Positions 32,869-42,151 of a stretch of 64,000 nucleotides of DNA are shown in pieces; position 1 is the first letter of the stretch, and each line of letters starts with the position of its first letter. A program made the position numbers and the translations under genes. Below the pieces are notes generated by a model. The model saw only the letters and a program-made list of their open reading frames with translations. It made no database searches and was not told where the DNA came from. Location of the stretch: assembly GCA_002238415.1 (NCBI GenBank), contig MPMI01000020.1:33577-97576 (forward strand), in the 5' to 3' direction. This DNA is from Desulfurellaceae bacterium bin18. Its GTDB lineage: Bacteria > Desulfobacterota > Binatia > Bin18.

Positions 32869-34560
32869 ATGTATGACCTGATTATTGAAAACGCCCGTAT
32901 CTGCGACGGCACGGGCACGCAAAGCTTCTACGGCAACGTGGCGGTCAAAGACGGCCTGATTGCCGCAGTGGGCAAGGGCAATGGCGAGGCGGCGCAAAAG
33001 AAAATCAACGCCGACGGCCTGGTGCTGGCCCCAGGGTTTATTGATCCGCATACCCACTACGATGCCCAAGTCGCCTGGGACCCGCTGGTGACCTGCTCCT
33101 CCTGGCACGGCATTACCACGGTGGTGATGGGCAACTGCGGCGTAGGCGTTGCGCCGGTTCGGCCCAAAGCCCGCGATATTGTCATGTGGGACTTGGTTAA
33201 TGTCGAGGCGATTCCGTTCGAGGTCATGGAGCGCGGCATTGACTGGCAGTGGGAAACCCACGCCGAATATCTCGATGTCTTACAAAAGCGTGGCATGGGC
33301 ATCAACGTCGCCTCGTTGGCCGCCCTCACGCCCCTGCGGCACTATGTGATGGGCGAAGAATCTTTCGAGCGAGAAGCCACCCCGGACGAAATCAGCGAGA
33401 TGCAACGGCTGTTTCGTAACGCCATGCACGCCGGGGCGTTTGGCCTGACCAGTACGATTCTCAACAACCATATCGGCTTTGAGGGCCGTCCGCTCGCCTG
33501 CCGCAACGCCAGTCGGGCCGAATGGAGCGCCTTGTGCCAGGTCATGAAAGAAGAGGGTCGCGGCACGATTGAGCTGGCCCTGACCGGGACCAATGTCGGC
33601 CAGGTCTCGGACGACGAATATGACCTGCTCAAATTCCTGGTTGATGAAAGCCAGCGCCCGGTCACCTTCCTGGCCCTGTTTAATAAACCGGGCAAGCCGG
33701 AGTCCTATCTCAACGCCGTGGAGAAAGTTCAACCCATCCTCGGTTGGGACAAAGCCGTACCGCAGGTCACCTGCCGTCCGCTGCGGGTCCAGTTCAATAT
33801 GAAGAACCCGTTCATCTTCGCGATTTTTTCGGCTTGGCACCACGTCTTCAACAAGAGTGTCGAAGAGCAGATGCAGATTTATGCCGATCCGGGTTTTCGC
33901 AACGCCTTTCGCGAAGAGATGGATAAGCGGCGTATCTTTCGCGGCCAGTGGGGGCGGATGACCGTGATTGATGCCCGCACTGAGGCGGTCAAACCACATG
34001 TTGCCAGCAAGAAGACGGTGGCCGAGATTGCCCGCGACCAGGGCAAGGACGTGGTGGACGCTTTTCTCGACCTGGCGGTGGCCGACCGCCTGGAGTTGAT
34101 GTTCGACCTTCAGGCGTTCAATTTCGAACCCGAAGGAGTGAAGAATCTGGTCAGTGACCCTCGCTTTCTGATCGGCTTGTCCGACGGCGGAGCGCACGTG
34201 GACATGTTGTGCGATGCGGGGTACGCGACCTATCTGCTCGGTCGCTGGGTACGGGACAACCAGGTGTTGAGCCTTGAAGAGGGCGTCCGGCGGCTGACCT
34301 CAGTCCCGGCCGATCTGTTCGGTATTCCCAACCGGGGGCGGATCGCTCCGGGCCTGGTGGCTGACCTCACGCTGTTCGATCCTGATACGGTCGATGCCAA
34401 GGACCCGGAATATGTCTGGGACCTGCCCGGTGGCGGAAAACGCTTTGTTGCCAAATCCAAAGGCATCAAGACGACGGTCGTATCCGGTAACGTCCTGTAT
34501 CAGGATGACGAGTATCAAGGGGGCTTACCCGGACAGGTGCTGCGCAGTACTGATCGCTAA
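32869..34560 (+). CDS. N-acyl-D-amino-acid deacylase-like amidohydrolase
   Basis: 563 residues from ATG 32869, preceded by GAGGAGGG. Metal-dependent hydrolase: GFIDPHTHYDAQVAWDP near residue 60 holds the H-x-H motif, and LSDGGAHVDMLCDAG near 440 carries the late His/Asp. The layout matches D-aminoacylases and their relatives (about 480-580 residues), which cleave N-acyl amino acids or related amides. Close paralogs are abundant in environmental bacteria and substrates are seldom known. Downstream lies a strong terminator. Confidence 0.88.
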   Translation: MYDLIIENARICDGTGTQSFYGNVAVKDGLIAAVGKGNGEAAQKKINADGLVLAPGFIDPHTHYDAQVAWDPLVTCSSWHGITTVVMGNCGVGVAPVRPKARDIVMWDLVNVEAIPFEVMERGIDWQWETHAEYLDVLQKRGMGINVASLAALTPLRHYVMGEESFEREATPDEISEMQRLFRNAMHAGAFGLTSTILNNHIGFEGRPLACRNASRAEWSALCQVMKEEGRGTIELALTGTNVGQVSDDEYDLLKFLVDESQRPVTFLALFNKPGKPESYLNAVEKVQPILGWDKAVPQVTCRPLRVQFNMKNPFIFAIFSAWHHVFNKSVEEQMQIYADPGFRNAFREEMDKRRIFRGQWGRMTVIDARTEAVKPHVASKKTVAEIARDQGKDVVDAFLDLAVADRLELMFDLQAFNFEPEGVKNLVSDPRFLIGLSDGGAHVDMLCDAGYATYLLGRWVRDNQVLSLEEGVRRLTSVPADLFGIPNRGRIAPGLVADLTLFDPDTVDAKDPEYVWDLPGGGKRFVAKSKGIKTTVVSGNVLYQDDEYQGGLPGQVLRSTDR

Positions 34561-34580
34561 AAAGCTGATCGCTAAAAAAC

Positions 34581-34608
34581 AAGGGGGCGGTGCACGGACC
34601 GCCCCCTT
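34581..34608. terminator. Bidirectional intrinsic terminator between convergent genes
   Basis: AAGGGGGCGGT (34581-34591) pairs perfectly with ACCGCCCCCTT (34598-34608) across a 6-base loop. On the minus strand it is followed by GTTTTTTAG, so it is a classic terminator for the EthD gene; on the plus strand the following CT-rich sequence makes it a weaker stop for the amidohydrolase gene. Confidence 0.85.
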
Positions 34609-34635
34609 CTCTATCTCCTCTTTCTATTGCTCTTC

Positions 34636-34944
34636 TCACCCGTCCACTATTACGTTTTCTTCCGTTAATAAGATCACAATTTCCGTGGAGCCGCCCGTCG
34701 CGCTGTTTCTGGCCGTCTGGCCTTCAGGTGTGCCGAAGACCTTGTCCATATCTGCCTGTGTCTCAAACCAGACCTCGGCCACGCCGTCGTAGCGCTGGTC
34801 GTCGGTTGTCGCCAGGTTAATACAGTAACGTTTCAAGCCGGGCCATTTCTTCACCTTGGGGGCGTGTTCTTCCAGCCAGCAGCGACGAAAGTCTGCCAGC
34901 GCCATCCCCTCAGGCCGCTTGAGAATACCAATGACTTTATACAT
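34636..34944 (-). CDS. EthD-domain protein
   Basis: 102-residue dimeric alpha-beta barrel protein of the EthD family. It begins with YKVIGILKRPEGMALADFRR, has HAPKVKKWPGLKRYCINL and ends with a ferredoxin-like strand (EIVILLTEENVI). EthD proteins accompany degradation of ethers and other xenobiotics, often as small isomerases or carriers. Being between an amidohydrolase and a CoA transferase fits a catabolic island. Single-gene transcript, divergent from the CoA transferase by 157 bp without any visible feature. Confidence 0.85.
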   Translation of the reverse strand: MYKVIGILKRPEGMALADFRRCWLEEHAPKVKKWPGLKRYCINLATTDDQRYDGVAEVWFETQADMDKVFGTPEGQTARNSATGGSTEIVILLTEENVIVDG

Positions 34945-35101
34945 AAGCCCTCCTTTTCCTGACCGATCCGAGCGCGCAAACCTGGACCGATATGCTCTGC
35001 GATATATAGCCTGGTCTCTGGCCGTTCAAGCAGCCTTTTCTTCAGCCTTGATTTCCGTTAGGGATGGACAGCACATTGCAGGATATTGTGGGAGGATCGG
35101 T

Positions 35102-36352
35102 ATGGAGACACGTCCGGCATCATTGCTACCCGAACAGTTCGGCCCGTTGCAGGGCGTGCGGATTGTATCAAGCGGAACCTTAGTCGCCCAGCCGTTTGCC
35201 GCTGCCCTAGCCGCGGAAATGGGCGCCGAGGTGATTCAGATCGAACGCACCGGAGAGGGCGACGCGGCCTGGCGCCATCTGGGGATGCAACTGCCCGCTA
35301 AAGACGGCCAGGGGCAGGTGGCAACCACCTGGATTCAGGAACGGCGCAACGAATGGTATGTCACGCTGGACTTCAGCAAGCCCGAGGGCAAAGACCTGTT
35401 CCTCAAGCTGGTCAAGTCGTGTGACATCTGGATGGAGAGTTCAAAGCCCGGCTCCTATACCAAGTGGGGCCTGACCGACGAGGCCGTGCTCCAGGCTAAC
35501 CCCAAGCTCGTCATCGCCCACGTCTCCGGCTACGGTCAGACCGGTCATCAGGACTACCTGGGGCGGGCCTCGTACGACATGATCGGCCAGGCTTTTGGTG
35601 GACTCATGTACCAGACCGGCTTTCCCGACCCCGACCCGCCGGTGCGGGCCAATCCCTGGACGGCCGACTATATTACGGCCCTGTTTTGCCTGTGGTCTTC
35701 CCTGGCCGGCTATATTTCCGCGCAACGCACCGGCACGGGTCAGGTCGTTGATATCTCGCAGTTCGAGGCGATCCACCGTCTGCTCTCGGGGACAATGGTC
35801 GAGTATTTCAGCAATGGCTTTGTCCGCGAGCGCACCGGCAATAAAGCCACCGCGTTCCAACCCTACGACGCATTCCAGGCCAGCGATGGCTGGGTGGTGG
35901 TTGGCGCGGTCGGCCTGGCGGTTTTTTCCCGGGTGTGCCGAGTTTTGGGCCTTGACCCGGAAGAAGAGAAATGGCAGCGCGCCAGCACCGATATTAACGG
36001 CCTGGAAGGCATCGAGTTTGACGCTCTGCTACGCGGCTGGATCGCCGAACGAACAGTCGAGGAAGTGGTTGAACAGTTGAACGCCGCCCAGGTCGCCTGC
36101 TGTCCGATCATGAACAGCCAGGCTATGGCGGAAGATCCGCACTACGAGGCCCGCAATGTTCATGTCGAGTGGGAGGACAATCAGGTCGGCACGGTCAAAG
36201 GCACCGGCGTCAGCCCTGCTTTTTCCGCCACACCGGGCAAGCTCTGGCGCGGGTCCGTGCCGGTCGGGCATGATAACGAGCAGATTTACACCCACTTTGC
36301 CGGACTCAGCCGCGAAGAAGTCGCCCAGTTCAAAGAAAAAGGCGTGATCTAA
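35102..36352 (+). CDS. CaiB/BaiF family (class III) CoA transferase
   Basis: 416 residues from ATG 35102 with GGAGG 6 nt upstream. Transfers CoA between carboxylic acids through an aspartyl-CoA anhydride. The opening GPLQGVRIVSSGTLVAQPFA and AEMGAEVIQIE, the active-site region GRASYDMIGQAFGGLM (catalytic Asp) and RNVHVEWEDNQVGTVKGTG are all canonical. Length is normal for a single-chain CaiB. It probably activates an acid released by the neighbouring catabolic enzymes; the exact substrate is unknown. Confidence 0.93.
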   Translation: METRPASLLPEQFGPLQGVRIVSSGTLVAQPFAAALAAEMGAEVIQIERTGEGDAAWRHLGMQLPAKDGQGQVATTWIQERRNEWYVTLDFSKPEGKDLFLKLVKSCDIWMESSKPGSYTKWGLTDEAVLQANPKLVIAHVSGYGQTGHQDYLGRASYDMIGQAFGGLMYQTGFPDPDPPVRANPWTADYITALFCLWSSLAGYISAQRTGTGQVVDISQFEAIHRLLSGTMVEYFSNGFVRERTGNKATAFQPYDAFQASDGWVVVGAVGLAVFSRVCRVLGLDPEEEKWQRASTDINGLEGIEFDALLRGWIAERTVEEVVEQLNAAQVACCPIMNSQAMAEDPHYEARNVHVEWEDNQVGTVKGTGVSPAFSATPGKLWRGSVPVGHDNEQIYTHFAGLSREEVAQFKEKGVI

Positions 36353-36441
36353 GCGCACGCGGAACCTCCTGAAACGTATCCGTGCAGGCAGCCGTCAATA
36401 GGCGGGCCGACGCGTGTGAACATCTAAGAGAAAAATTCGAT

Positions 36442-37206
36442 ATGGCCAGTTTGTTTGATGGTACCGAGGGTATGGAGAACATAGGGGATATCTATGACCG
36501 GATGGAAGCCAATTGCCCCCATCCTCGATCCACATCCCAAAAACTTTGGGCACTTCGGCACGCATGCGACATTCCCTCTCGCTCTCGTAATCAGTCTTGT
36601 GAAACCTTGATCGAGAAAGCCGTAGCCAATTTAGCGGCAAGAGGGCACATGCCTGGTTGGTTCAACCAATGTCCGACCGCCTCGGGGATTGCCGACTCCT
36701 CCGAAGATAGGAGAACCGCCTCCCGTAGAGGCAAGAGACGCGATGTCGATCTTGTTCACTGGTGTGGATCAAGAAAACACGCGCGTCTGGTCGAGTTGAA
36801 ATGGGCGAGTGACGACCCGTGTTCCGCACTGAAGCAGATTCTCCGATACGGGGCCACTTACATCTTTTGTCGTATACACAAAAAGGAACTGCCTCTTCAG
36901 GCACAGCCGTTGATGGATGCCGCTCATGTATCGCTCGAAGTCGTTGCGCCCGCTCGTTACTACCTTGACAGTAGCCAGAAAGATTGCCTTGTACGGATGC
37001 GCGATTCCCTGAACAGGTTTGTCGGTTCCAAGACCGGTGGAATATGGTCAATGTCCTTGAACGTGCTTGCTTTTCCAGAGGATTTTGACCGGGTGCCGTT
37101 CACGGACGGAGAAGATGTAATAAAGAAATGCCGCGGGGCATCCGCTGAAGGTCAGAAGGTCTGCGCTACGTTTAATAATCTGGCTTCGGTCTGGCCTGCA
37201 CCGTAA
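36442..37206 (+). CDS. PD-(D/E)XK nuclease-like protein A
   Basis: 254 residues from ATG 36442; a GTG at 36382 would add 20. The order E58, D103 (RRDVDLVHW), E118-x-K120 (LVELKWAS), Q132 (ALKQILRYG) follows the PD-(D/E)XK active site and its downstream Q-x-x-x-Y motif, as in restriction endonuclease-like proteins. No other domain is visible. It is followed 14 bp later by a second protein of the same fold class, so the pair is likely one operon. Restriction or defence is the simplest guess, but no methyltransferase or helicase is near. Family assignment is from motif spacing, not a search. Confidence 0.6.
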   Translation: MASLFDGTEGMENIGDIYDRMEANCPHPRSTSQKLWALRHACDIPSRSRNQSCETLIEKAVANLAARGHMPGWFNQCPTASGIADSSEDRRTASRRGKRRDVDLVHWCGSRKHARLVELKWASDDPCSALKQILRYGATYIFCRIHKKELPLQAQPLMDAAHVSLEVVAPARYYLDSSQKDCLVRMRDSLNRFVGSKTGGIWSMSLNVLAFPEDFDRVPFTDGEDVIKKCRGASAEGQKVCATFNNLASVWPAP

Positions 37207-37220
37207 GGGAAAAAACGGGA

Positions 37221-37994
37221 ATGACCAACAGATTCTTACCTGGCGTTCCGGGCCGGGAAATAGAGGAGGTATTCAACGTCGCGCCGGGCAATGAGATCAA
37301 AAACGGAAAGTTCGACAATCCGGCTTCTTCTGCTGCCCTAGTCGCCAACACCTTCGGTTTCTTCCTCAAGCGGGCACGAGAGTTACCCCCCTTGCCGGAT
37401 TGCGGTAGGGAGGTATGGCCTGCCCGTTCGCTATCGCTCGAAGCGACGGTCCGCTTCCCCTGGAGCGGCGGACGCCATCCTGTTCTGGATTGTCTCGTTA
37501 CAACGCCGTCGGCACTCATTGGTATAGAGTCTAAGCGGTTCGAGCCGTTCCGGGGCAAAAAGCCGGCTTCCTTTTCCGATGCGTACTGGCGACCGTGCTG
37601 GGGCGGTCGCATGAAAGGTTACGAAGCCGTCCGAGACAAGCTCCAAAAGAATGGGTGCCTGTATGCCTGCCTTGACTCGGCGCAGCTTGTCAAGCACGCC
37701 TTCGCCCTACGGACGGCGGTCAACCGCCAGAGAGGCGAACACTGCGGCCTCACCCCGATACTCTTTTATCTTTATGCGGAGCCGGCCGCTTGGCCAAAAG
37801 ATGGAAAGCCGATTAGTACAAGCGAGAAAGCCGGGCACCGAGAAGAGATTGAGTGCTTCGCTAGGGATGTGACGGGTGACGAAGTGATCTTCATTGCTTG
37901 TTCGTATCAGAGACTACTGGAGGACTGGACGCGTAAGGGGGACGCCGAGATTCGTACACATGCAGACGCCATCAGCCACCACTTTTCGCCTTGA
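37221..37994 (+). CDS. PD-(D/E)XK nuclease-like protein B
   Basis: 257 residues. A clear motif series: E74 (SLEATVRFP), D90 (HPVLDCLV), E103-x-K105 (LIGIESKRFEPFRG), then DSAQLVKHAFALRTAV with a conserved-looking Q and H. This is the geometry of a PD-(D/E)XK nuclease. The first 50 residues (FLPGVPGREIEEVFN and following) look like a separate helical element. Paired with the preceding gene. The target could be DNA or RNA. The next gene converges from the other strand after 153 bp in which I see nothing. Confidence 0.65.
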   Translation: MTNRFLPGVPGREIEEVFNVAPGNEIKNGKFDNPASSAALVANTFGFFLKRARELPPLPDCGREVWPARSLSLEATVRFPWSGGRHPVLDCLVTTPSALIGIESKRFEPFRGKKPASFSDAYWRPCWGGRMKGYEAVRDKLQKNGCLYACLDSAQLVKHAFALRTAVNRQRGEHCGLTPILFYLYAEPAAWPKDGKPISTSEKAGHREEIECFARDVTGDEVIFIACSYQRLLEDWTRKGDAEIRTHADAISHHFSP

Positions 37995-38147
37995 ATCACC
38001 TCCGGCCACTTGGCCGTGCTGAACGAGCCCACGCTCCAGCGCCAATGGTTCCACCGCGGTACTGTTCGTGGTTTCGTGGTGCAGATTGTCTGTTTTTAGC
38101 AAGCACTACATTGGGCGAGACCATTATCCTGAATTCTTAGGTGATGA

Positions 38148-38522
38148 TCATCTACCGAATCGAACACCGTAATTGGAATTAGGGTCATCTATAAAATTGT
38201 ATTTTTCCACCTTCTCCCCTTGGTCAAAAAGAACAGCAAGGTTCTGTAGTTCCATATCTGTCACACCTATGGCAGACGCTTCAACATATGTATATGACCA
38301 TATCATGGTTAGCTTTCCTTCAGGTCCATACGCTTGAGAAAGCGGCGAGCCAAACATTTGTATCATCTCCTCTTTTGTCGTTACCCCTATAGTAATCTTC
38401 TTAACACTTGCTTGATTGATTTTTGTCCCGCTACTGGCGCTGGCACAGCCGACAGTCGAGATCACAACGGCAAGTAATACTGATCTGAAAGTGTTGCTAA
38501 AATTAAATGCAAAATTTCTCAT
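38148..38522 (-). CDS. SmpA/OmlA (BamE-like) domain lipoprotein
   Basis: 124 residues. A signal peptide with a cysteine in STVGCASA predicts a lipoprotein. The following KKITIGVTTKEEMIQMFG and LTMIWSYTYVE match the SmpA/OmlA fold (beta-beta-alpha with G-x-T-x-x-E-V/M). BamE itself supports outer-membrane protein assembly, but many short OmlA-like lipoproteins are not BamE. The gene is noticeably AT-richer than its neighbours, hinting at transfer. It diverges from the ABC exporter genes. Confidence 0.75.
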   Translation of the reverse strand: MRNFAFNFSNTFRSVLLAVVISTVGCASASSGTKINQASVKKITIGVTTKEEMIQMFGSPLSQAYGPEGKLTMIWSYTYVEASAIGVTDMELQNLAVLFDQGEKVEKYNFIDDPNSNYGVRFGR

Positions 38523-38613
38523 TTGGGCTTCCTCAATCCTGGCCGCAGTGGAAAAGCTACTTAAGGCAGGTAGGTAACCTCACGAAGATTTGCATGTCAA
38601 CTCTCACTCACTA

Positions 38614-39534
38614 ATGGCTCTCCTTGAAATCCGTAATCTGCGGAAACGTTATGGTACGGTTGAAGCCCTCCAGGGTCTCTCGTTAGATGTGGAGCGGGGA
38701 GAATTCTTTGGCCTGCTTGGCCCGAACGGCGCAGGAAAATCCACTACGATCAATATTCTGCTTGGCCTTATCATTGCCGACAGTGGTTCAATCCGAATTT
38801 TCGACCACGATTTTGCCTCCAACCACGTTGCCATTCGTCGCCGGATGAATGTGGCCGCGGCGTTTACCAGCATGAACGGCGTGCTGACCGTGTGGGAAAA
38901 CCTGATGGTCTACGGCCGCATCTATGGCGTCAAACAGCTTCCCCGGAAAATCGACGAACTGCTCGAACGCTTCGAGATTACAGACCTGGCCAAACGCCGC
39001 TTGCAGCACCTCAGCTCGGGCCAACATACCCGCGTCACCTTGTGTAAAGGCTTTCTGAACGACCCGGAGCTCTTGCTGCTCGATGAGTGTACGCTTGGCC
39101 TTGATCCGGACATTGCCGAAAAAACCCGGCGGGCGCTGCAAGCCGTTCAACAGGAACGAAAAACAACCATTCTTTTCACGTCACATAATATGAATGAGGT
39201 CGAAGAGTTGTGTGGGCGGATTGCCTTTTTAAGTCAAGGCGAGATTCTCCGAGTTGATACGGCTGCTCATATTAAGCGGCTCATTCCGCACCAGGTCGTA
39301 GAGGTAGCCTTTCAAGCCGGGTCTGATCTCACCCTCATCCGTCAACTGCCTGGCATATCTCGGATTGAGCGGAACGGAGAGCATGCCTTGCGTTTTGTCC
39401 TCGATGATCCAACCCACCAACTCGACCCCTTACTCCGGCACTTGACGCAAAGCGGCAACCCCATTGTCGATATCCATGTCTCACGCCCAACGCTTGAGGA
39501 TGTCTTCATCAAGGTCGCCCGAGGGGAGCTCTGA
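38614..39534 (+). CDS. ABC transporter ATP-binding protein (ABC-2 exporter)
   Basis: 306 residues from ATG 38614. Walker A GPNGAGKSTT near residue 40, signature LSSGQHTRVTL, Walker B LLLLDECTLGLDPD and the switch histidine in TSHNMNEVEE. In Walker B the usual Pro after the catalytic Glu is Cys (DEC), a mild oddity. The C-terminal 80 residues form the extension typical of ABC-2 drug, lipid or polysaccharide exporters. A TTG 24 bp upstream could extend it. The permease gene follows 5 bp later. Confidence 0.93.
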   Translation: MALLEIRNLRKRYGTVEALQGLSLDVERGEFFGLLGPNGAGKSTTINILLGLIIADSGSIRIFDHDFASNHVAIRRRMNVAAAFTSMNGVLTVWENLMVYGRIYGVKQLPRKIDELLERFEITDLAKRRLQHLSSGQHTRVTLCKGFLNDPELLLLDECTLGLDPDIAEKTRRALQAVQQERKTTILFTSHNMNEVEELCGRIAFLSQGEILRVDTAAHIKRLIPHQVVEVAFQAGSDLTLIRQLPGISRIERNGEHALRFVLDDPTHQLDPLLRHLTQSGNPIVDIHVSRPTLEDVFIKVARGEL

Positions 39535-39539
39535 GCCAC

Positions 39540-40364
39540 GTGCGCTTTGTGAACTCTCAGGACTATGGCTTTTCGACCATGGCAATTTGGGGCTTGGTCT
39601 ATAAGTTTACCTGTCTGTGCTATCGCAGTCTGGACCGTATTTTTGACATTGTGTACTGGCCGGTCATCTCCCTCCTCTTGTGGGGGTTCACCAGCATGTT
39701 TATTGCGTCAACGTCTTCGTTCGCCGGGGTCATGGAGTTCTTTCTTGGCGGGGCTGTGCTGTGGAGTTTATTCTGGCGGGCGCAAACCGACGTCGGGACG
39801 TTTATCCTCGAAGATTTCTGGAGTCGCAATGTGTATAACCTGTTTGCCTCGCCAGTCACCTCGATCGAACTCTTTGCGGCAATTGGTCTTATTGGCCTCA
39901 TTCGCTGCATCCTGAGTTTTCTTTTTCTCACCTTCCTCGCCTGGGGCCTGTACGCCTTTAATATTATGGATATTGGTGGTACAGCCATCGCCGCCTTCAC
40001 CAGCGTCCTGCTTCTCTTCGGCTGGGTCATCGGTATTCTCATTGCTGCCCTGATCTTTCGCTACGGTCTCCGTATTCAGATCCTGGCCTGGTCCGTAGGA
40101 TTTATTATTCAGCCTTTTAGCTGTGTTTTTTATCCGCTCGACAGTATGCCGGGCTGGGTTCAGGGCATTGCCATCACCCTCCCCAGCACACATGTGTTTG
40201 AAGGGCTGCGATACGCCATTGCAACCGGGGAATTAGCCTGGCAGCCGCTGCTACTGTCCTTCGGCTTGACTGCGGTGCTGTTTATTCTTTCCATTGCCTA
40301 TTTTCAGTACGCGCTCTATCAGGCCAAGAAACTGGGTTTACTGACCCGCTTTGAGATGGCGTAG
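39540..40364 (+). CDS. ABC-2 type permease
   Basis: 274-residue membrane subunit of the preceding ATPase. About six helices: SLDRIFDIVYWPVISLLLWG (N-terminal), LIGLIRCILSFLFLTFLAWG in the middle and LLLSFGLTAVLFILSIAYFQ at the end. The PLDSMPGWVQGIAITLPSTH segment is a hallmark of ABC-2 permeases. GTG start. The substrate is not predictable. Confidence 0.9.
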   Translation: MRFVNSQDYGFSTMAIWGLVYKFTCLCYRSLDRIFDIVYWPVISLLLWGFTSMFIASTSSFAGVMEFFLGGAVLWSLFWRAQTDVGTFILEDFWSRNVYNLFASPVTSIELFAAIGLIGLIRCILSFLFLTFLAWGLYAFNIMDIGGTAIAAFTSVLLLFGWVIGILIAALIFRYGLRIQILAWSVGFIIQPFSCVFYPLDSMPGWVQGIAITLPSTHVFEGLRYAIATGELAWQPLLLSFGLTAVLFILSIAYFQYALYQAKKLGLLTRFEMA

Positions 40365-40400
40365 GATCTCAGTGGATTGTTCTATGGTCCTGCCGTCTTT

Positions 40401-40430
40401 TTGGCGTTCGTACGGAAAACCCGCTATGCT
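40401..40430 (+). promoter_or_regulatory. Candidate promoter of the DUF4139 gene
   Basis: TTGGCG (40401-40406), 18 bp, TATGCT (40425-40430). It lies in the 106-bp gap upstream of the ATG at 40471 and resembles a sigma70 promoter (four of six matches in each box). Confidence 0.35.
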
Positions 40431-40470
40431 GAAAGCATTCGGGGAGAAAGGAGTAGTCACAATATCACCT

Positions 40471-41910
40471 ATGAAACGCCTTCCGCTTATTGCGCTCCTT
40501 GCCGCGAGTCTTTTTGTTTTCGAGGTCTTTTGTGCTCACCTGCTTTCAGCCGCTCCGCTCACGAGTACCCACGCTGATCAGACCCAGGTCTCGCTGACGG
40601 TCTACAATTCCAACCTTGGACTGGTCAAAGATGTCCGTGAAATTGAACTGGCCGAGGGATTGACCCACCTTCAGTTTATGGATGTCGCGGCCCGGATTAT
40701 GCCGACAACCGTGCTTATTCGGTCGCAGACCGACCCGGAAAACTTTCAGGTCTTGGAGCAGAACTATGAATACGACCTGCTCAGCCCGGACACTTTACTC
40801 GAAAAATATGTAGGCAAAGAAGTCAGGCTGCTCGACAAGAACTATTTCACTGGTAAAGACGAACTCGTGACTGCCACCCTGCTCGCCACGAATGACTCCC
40901 CGATTTATCAAGTCGGAGACGAAATCTCTATTGGTTTGCCGGGTAGAGTGATTCTGCCTCAACTGCCGGCCAACCTGATCGCCCAGCCGACGCTCGTGTG
41001 GCTGCTTCAGGCGCAGGCCGCCAGCACCCACACCATTGAAGCCTCCTACCTCACCAATGATATGACCTGGCAGGCCGATTATGTCCTTGCCCTCAACAGC
41101 GACGACAGTCTGGCCGACCTGTCCGGCTGGGTCTCTATAGAGAATCAATCCGGCACCACGTATCGCAACGCAACGCTCAAGCTGGTAGCTGGCAATATTA
41201 ACCGGGTTCAGCCGGAAGTTCTTCGTGAGCGGCTCATGGCGGCGACCGCCATGGCTAGCGCTTCTTCAGAGTCACAGTTTCAGGAAGAATCCTTTTTCGA
41301 ATACCACCTGTATACCCTGGAGCGCCCGACCACGGTTCAGAATAATCAGACCAAGCAAATGGCGCTCTTATCTGCTGCGGATATCCCTATCACCAAGCGC
41401 CTCGTTCTCCGCGGCCAACCCCACTATGTGCGCACCTCGTTTGACACGCCGCCTCCTCTACAAAAAGTGAGCGTCTATCTCGAAATCGAAAACGTCGAGC
41501 AGCACCATCTGGGCATACCCTTGCCTAAAGGGACCCTGCGTGTGTACAAAGCCGACGCGCAAGGCAGTCTCCAGTTTGTCGGTGAGGACAGTATTGACCA
41601 CACGCCTAAAAACGAAACCGTCAGCGTGAAAATGGGTGAAGCATTTGACGTTGTTGGCGAGCGCCGCCAAACGAGCTTTACGCGTTTGTCCCGCCGCTCG
41701 TCAGAGGTAAGCTGGCAAATCGTCGTCCGTAATCACAAGGACGAAGACGTGCAAGTCCGCGTCGAAGAGCCCATGTACGGTGACTGGGAAGTCGTTGCTT
41801 CCACTCCGGAGCAGCACGAAAAGCCCGACGCCCATACCTTGCGTTTTGAGGTCACGGTGCCGAAGAACGGCGAGGTGAAAATTGGCTATCGCGTGCGAGT
41901 GAAGACATAA
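40471..41910 (+). CDS. DUF4139 domain secreted protein
   Basis: 479 residues from ATG 40471, with an N-terminal signal peptide (LPLIALLAASLFVFEVFCAH). The first half is a DUF4140-like strand-rich region (VSLTVYNSNLGLVKDVREIE). The DUF4139 part begins near residue 190 (ASYLTNDMTWQADYVLALN) and ends with a beta-sandwich tail (EVTVPKNGEVKIGYRVRV). No catalytic motif is known for this family. It is probably periplasmic. AGGAG lies 17 nt upstream of the start, which is far, so initiation may be weak. Confidence 0.85.
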   Translation: MKRLPLIALLAASLFVFEVFCAHLLSAAPLTSTHADQTQVSLTVYNSNLGLVKDVREIELAEGLTHLQFMDVAARIMPTTVLIRSQTDPENFQVLEQNYEYDLLSPDTLLEKYVGKEVRLLDKNYFTGKDELVTATLLATNDSPIYQVGDEISIGLPGRVILPQLPANLIAQPTLVWLLQAQAASTHTIEASYLTNDMTWQADYVLALNSDDSLADLSGWVSIENQSGTTYRNATLKLVAGNINRVQPEVLRERLMAATAMASASSESQFQEESFFEYHLYTLERPTTVQNNQTKQMALLSAADIPITKRLVLRGQPHYVRTSFDTPPPLQKVSVYLEIENVEQHHLGIPLPKGTLRVYKADAQGSLQFVGEDSIDHTPKNETVSVKMGEAFDVVGERRQTSFTRLSRRSSEVSWQIVVRNHKDEDVQVRVEEPMYGDWEVVASTPEQHEKPDAHTLRFEVTVPKNGEVKIGYRVRVKT

Positions 41911-42151
41911 CTCTGAACCCTCGCAGCTCTCTCTCCTCTAGCGCATAGGCCAAGCTACCTCCTACTTGAGAAGCCCGTCCGCGTCGCTGGAGTCGCGTCA
42001 ACACTACATCCGATCAAGCTCAGCCCCGCCGACCCGCCCCGTTGGGGTCATGGTGAGGAGAGTTTATCCGATAAGCTCCTCGCTCTACTGAGGCTCGGCC
42101 TTCCGTGAGAGCCTTGCTTCAGCATATAGTGCCACAGCAAAGGAGATCAGT

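Noticed and set aside
34550..34578. Direct repeat CTGATCGCTAAAAA after the amidohydrolase gene
   Set aside because: A 14-base tandem duplication at a stop codon with no sign of a function or of a mobile element.
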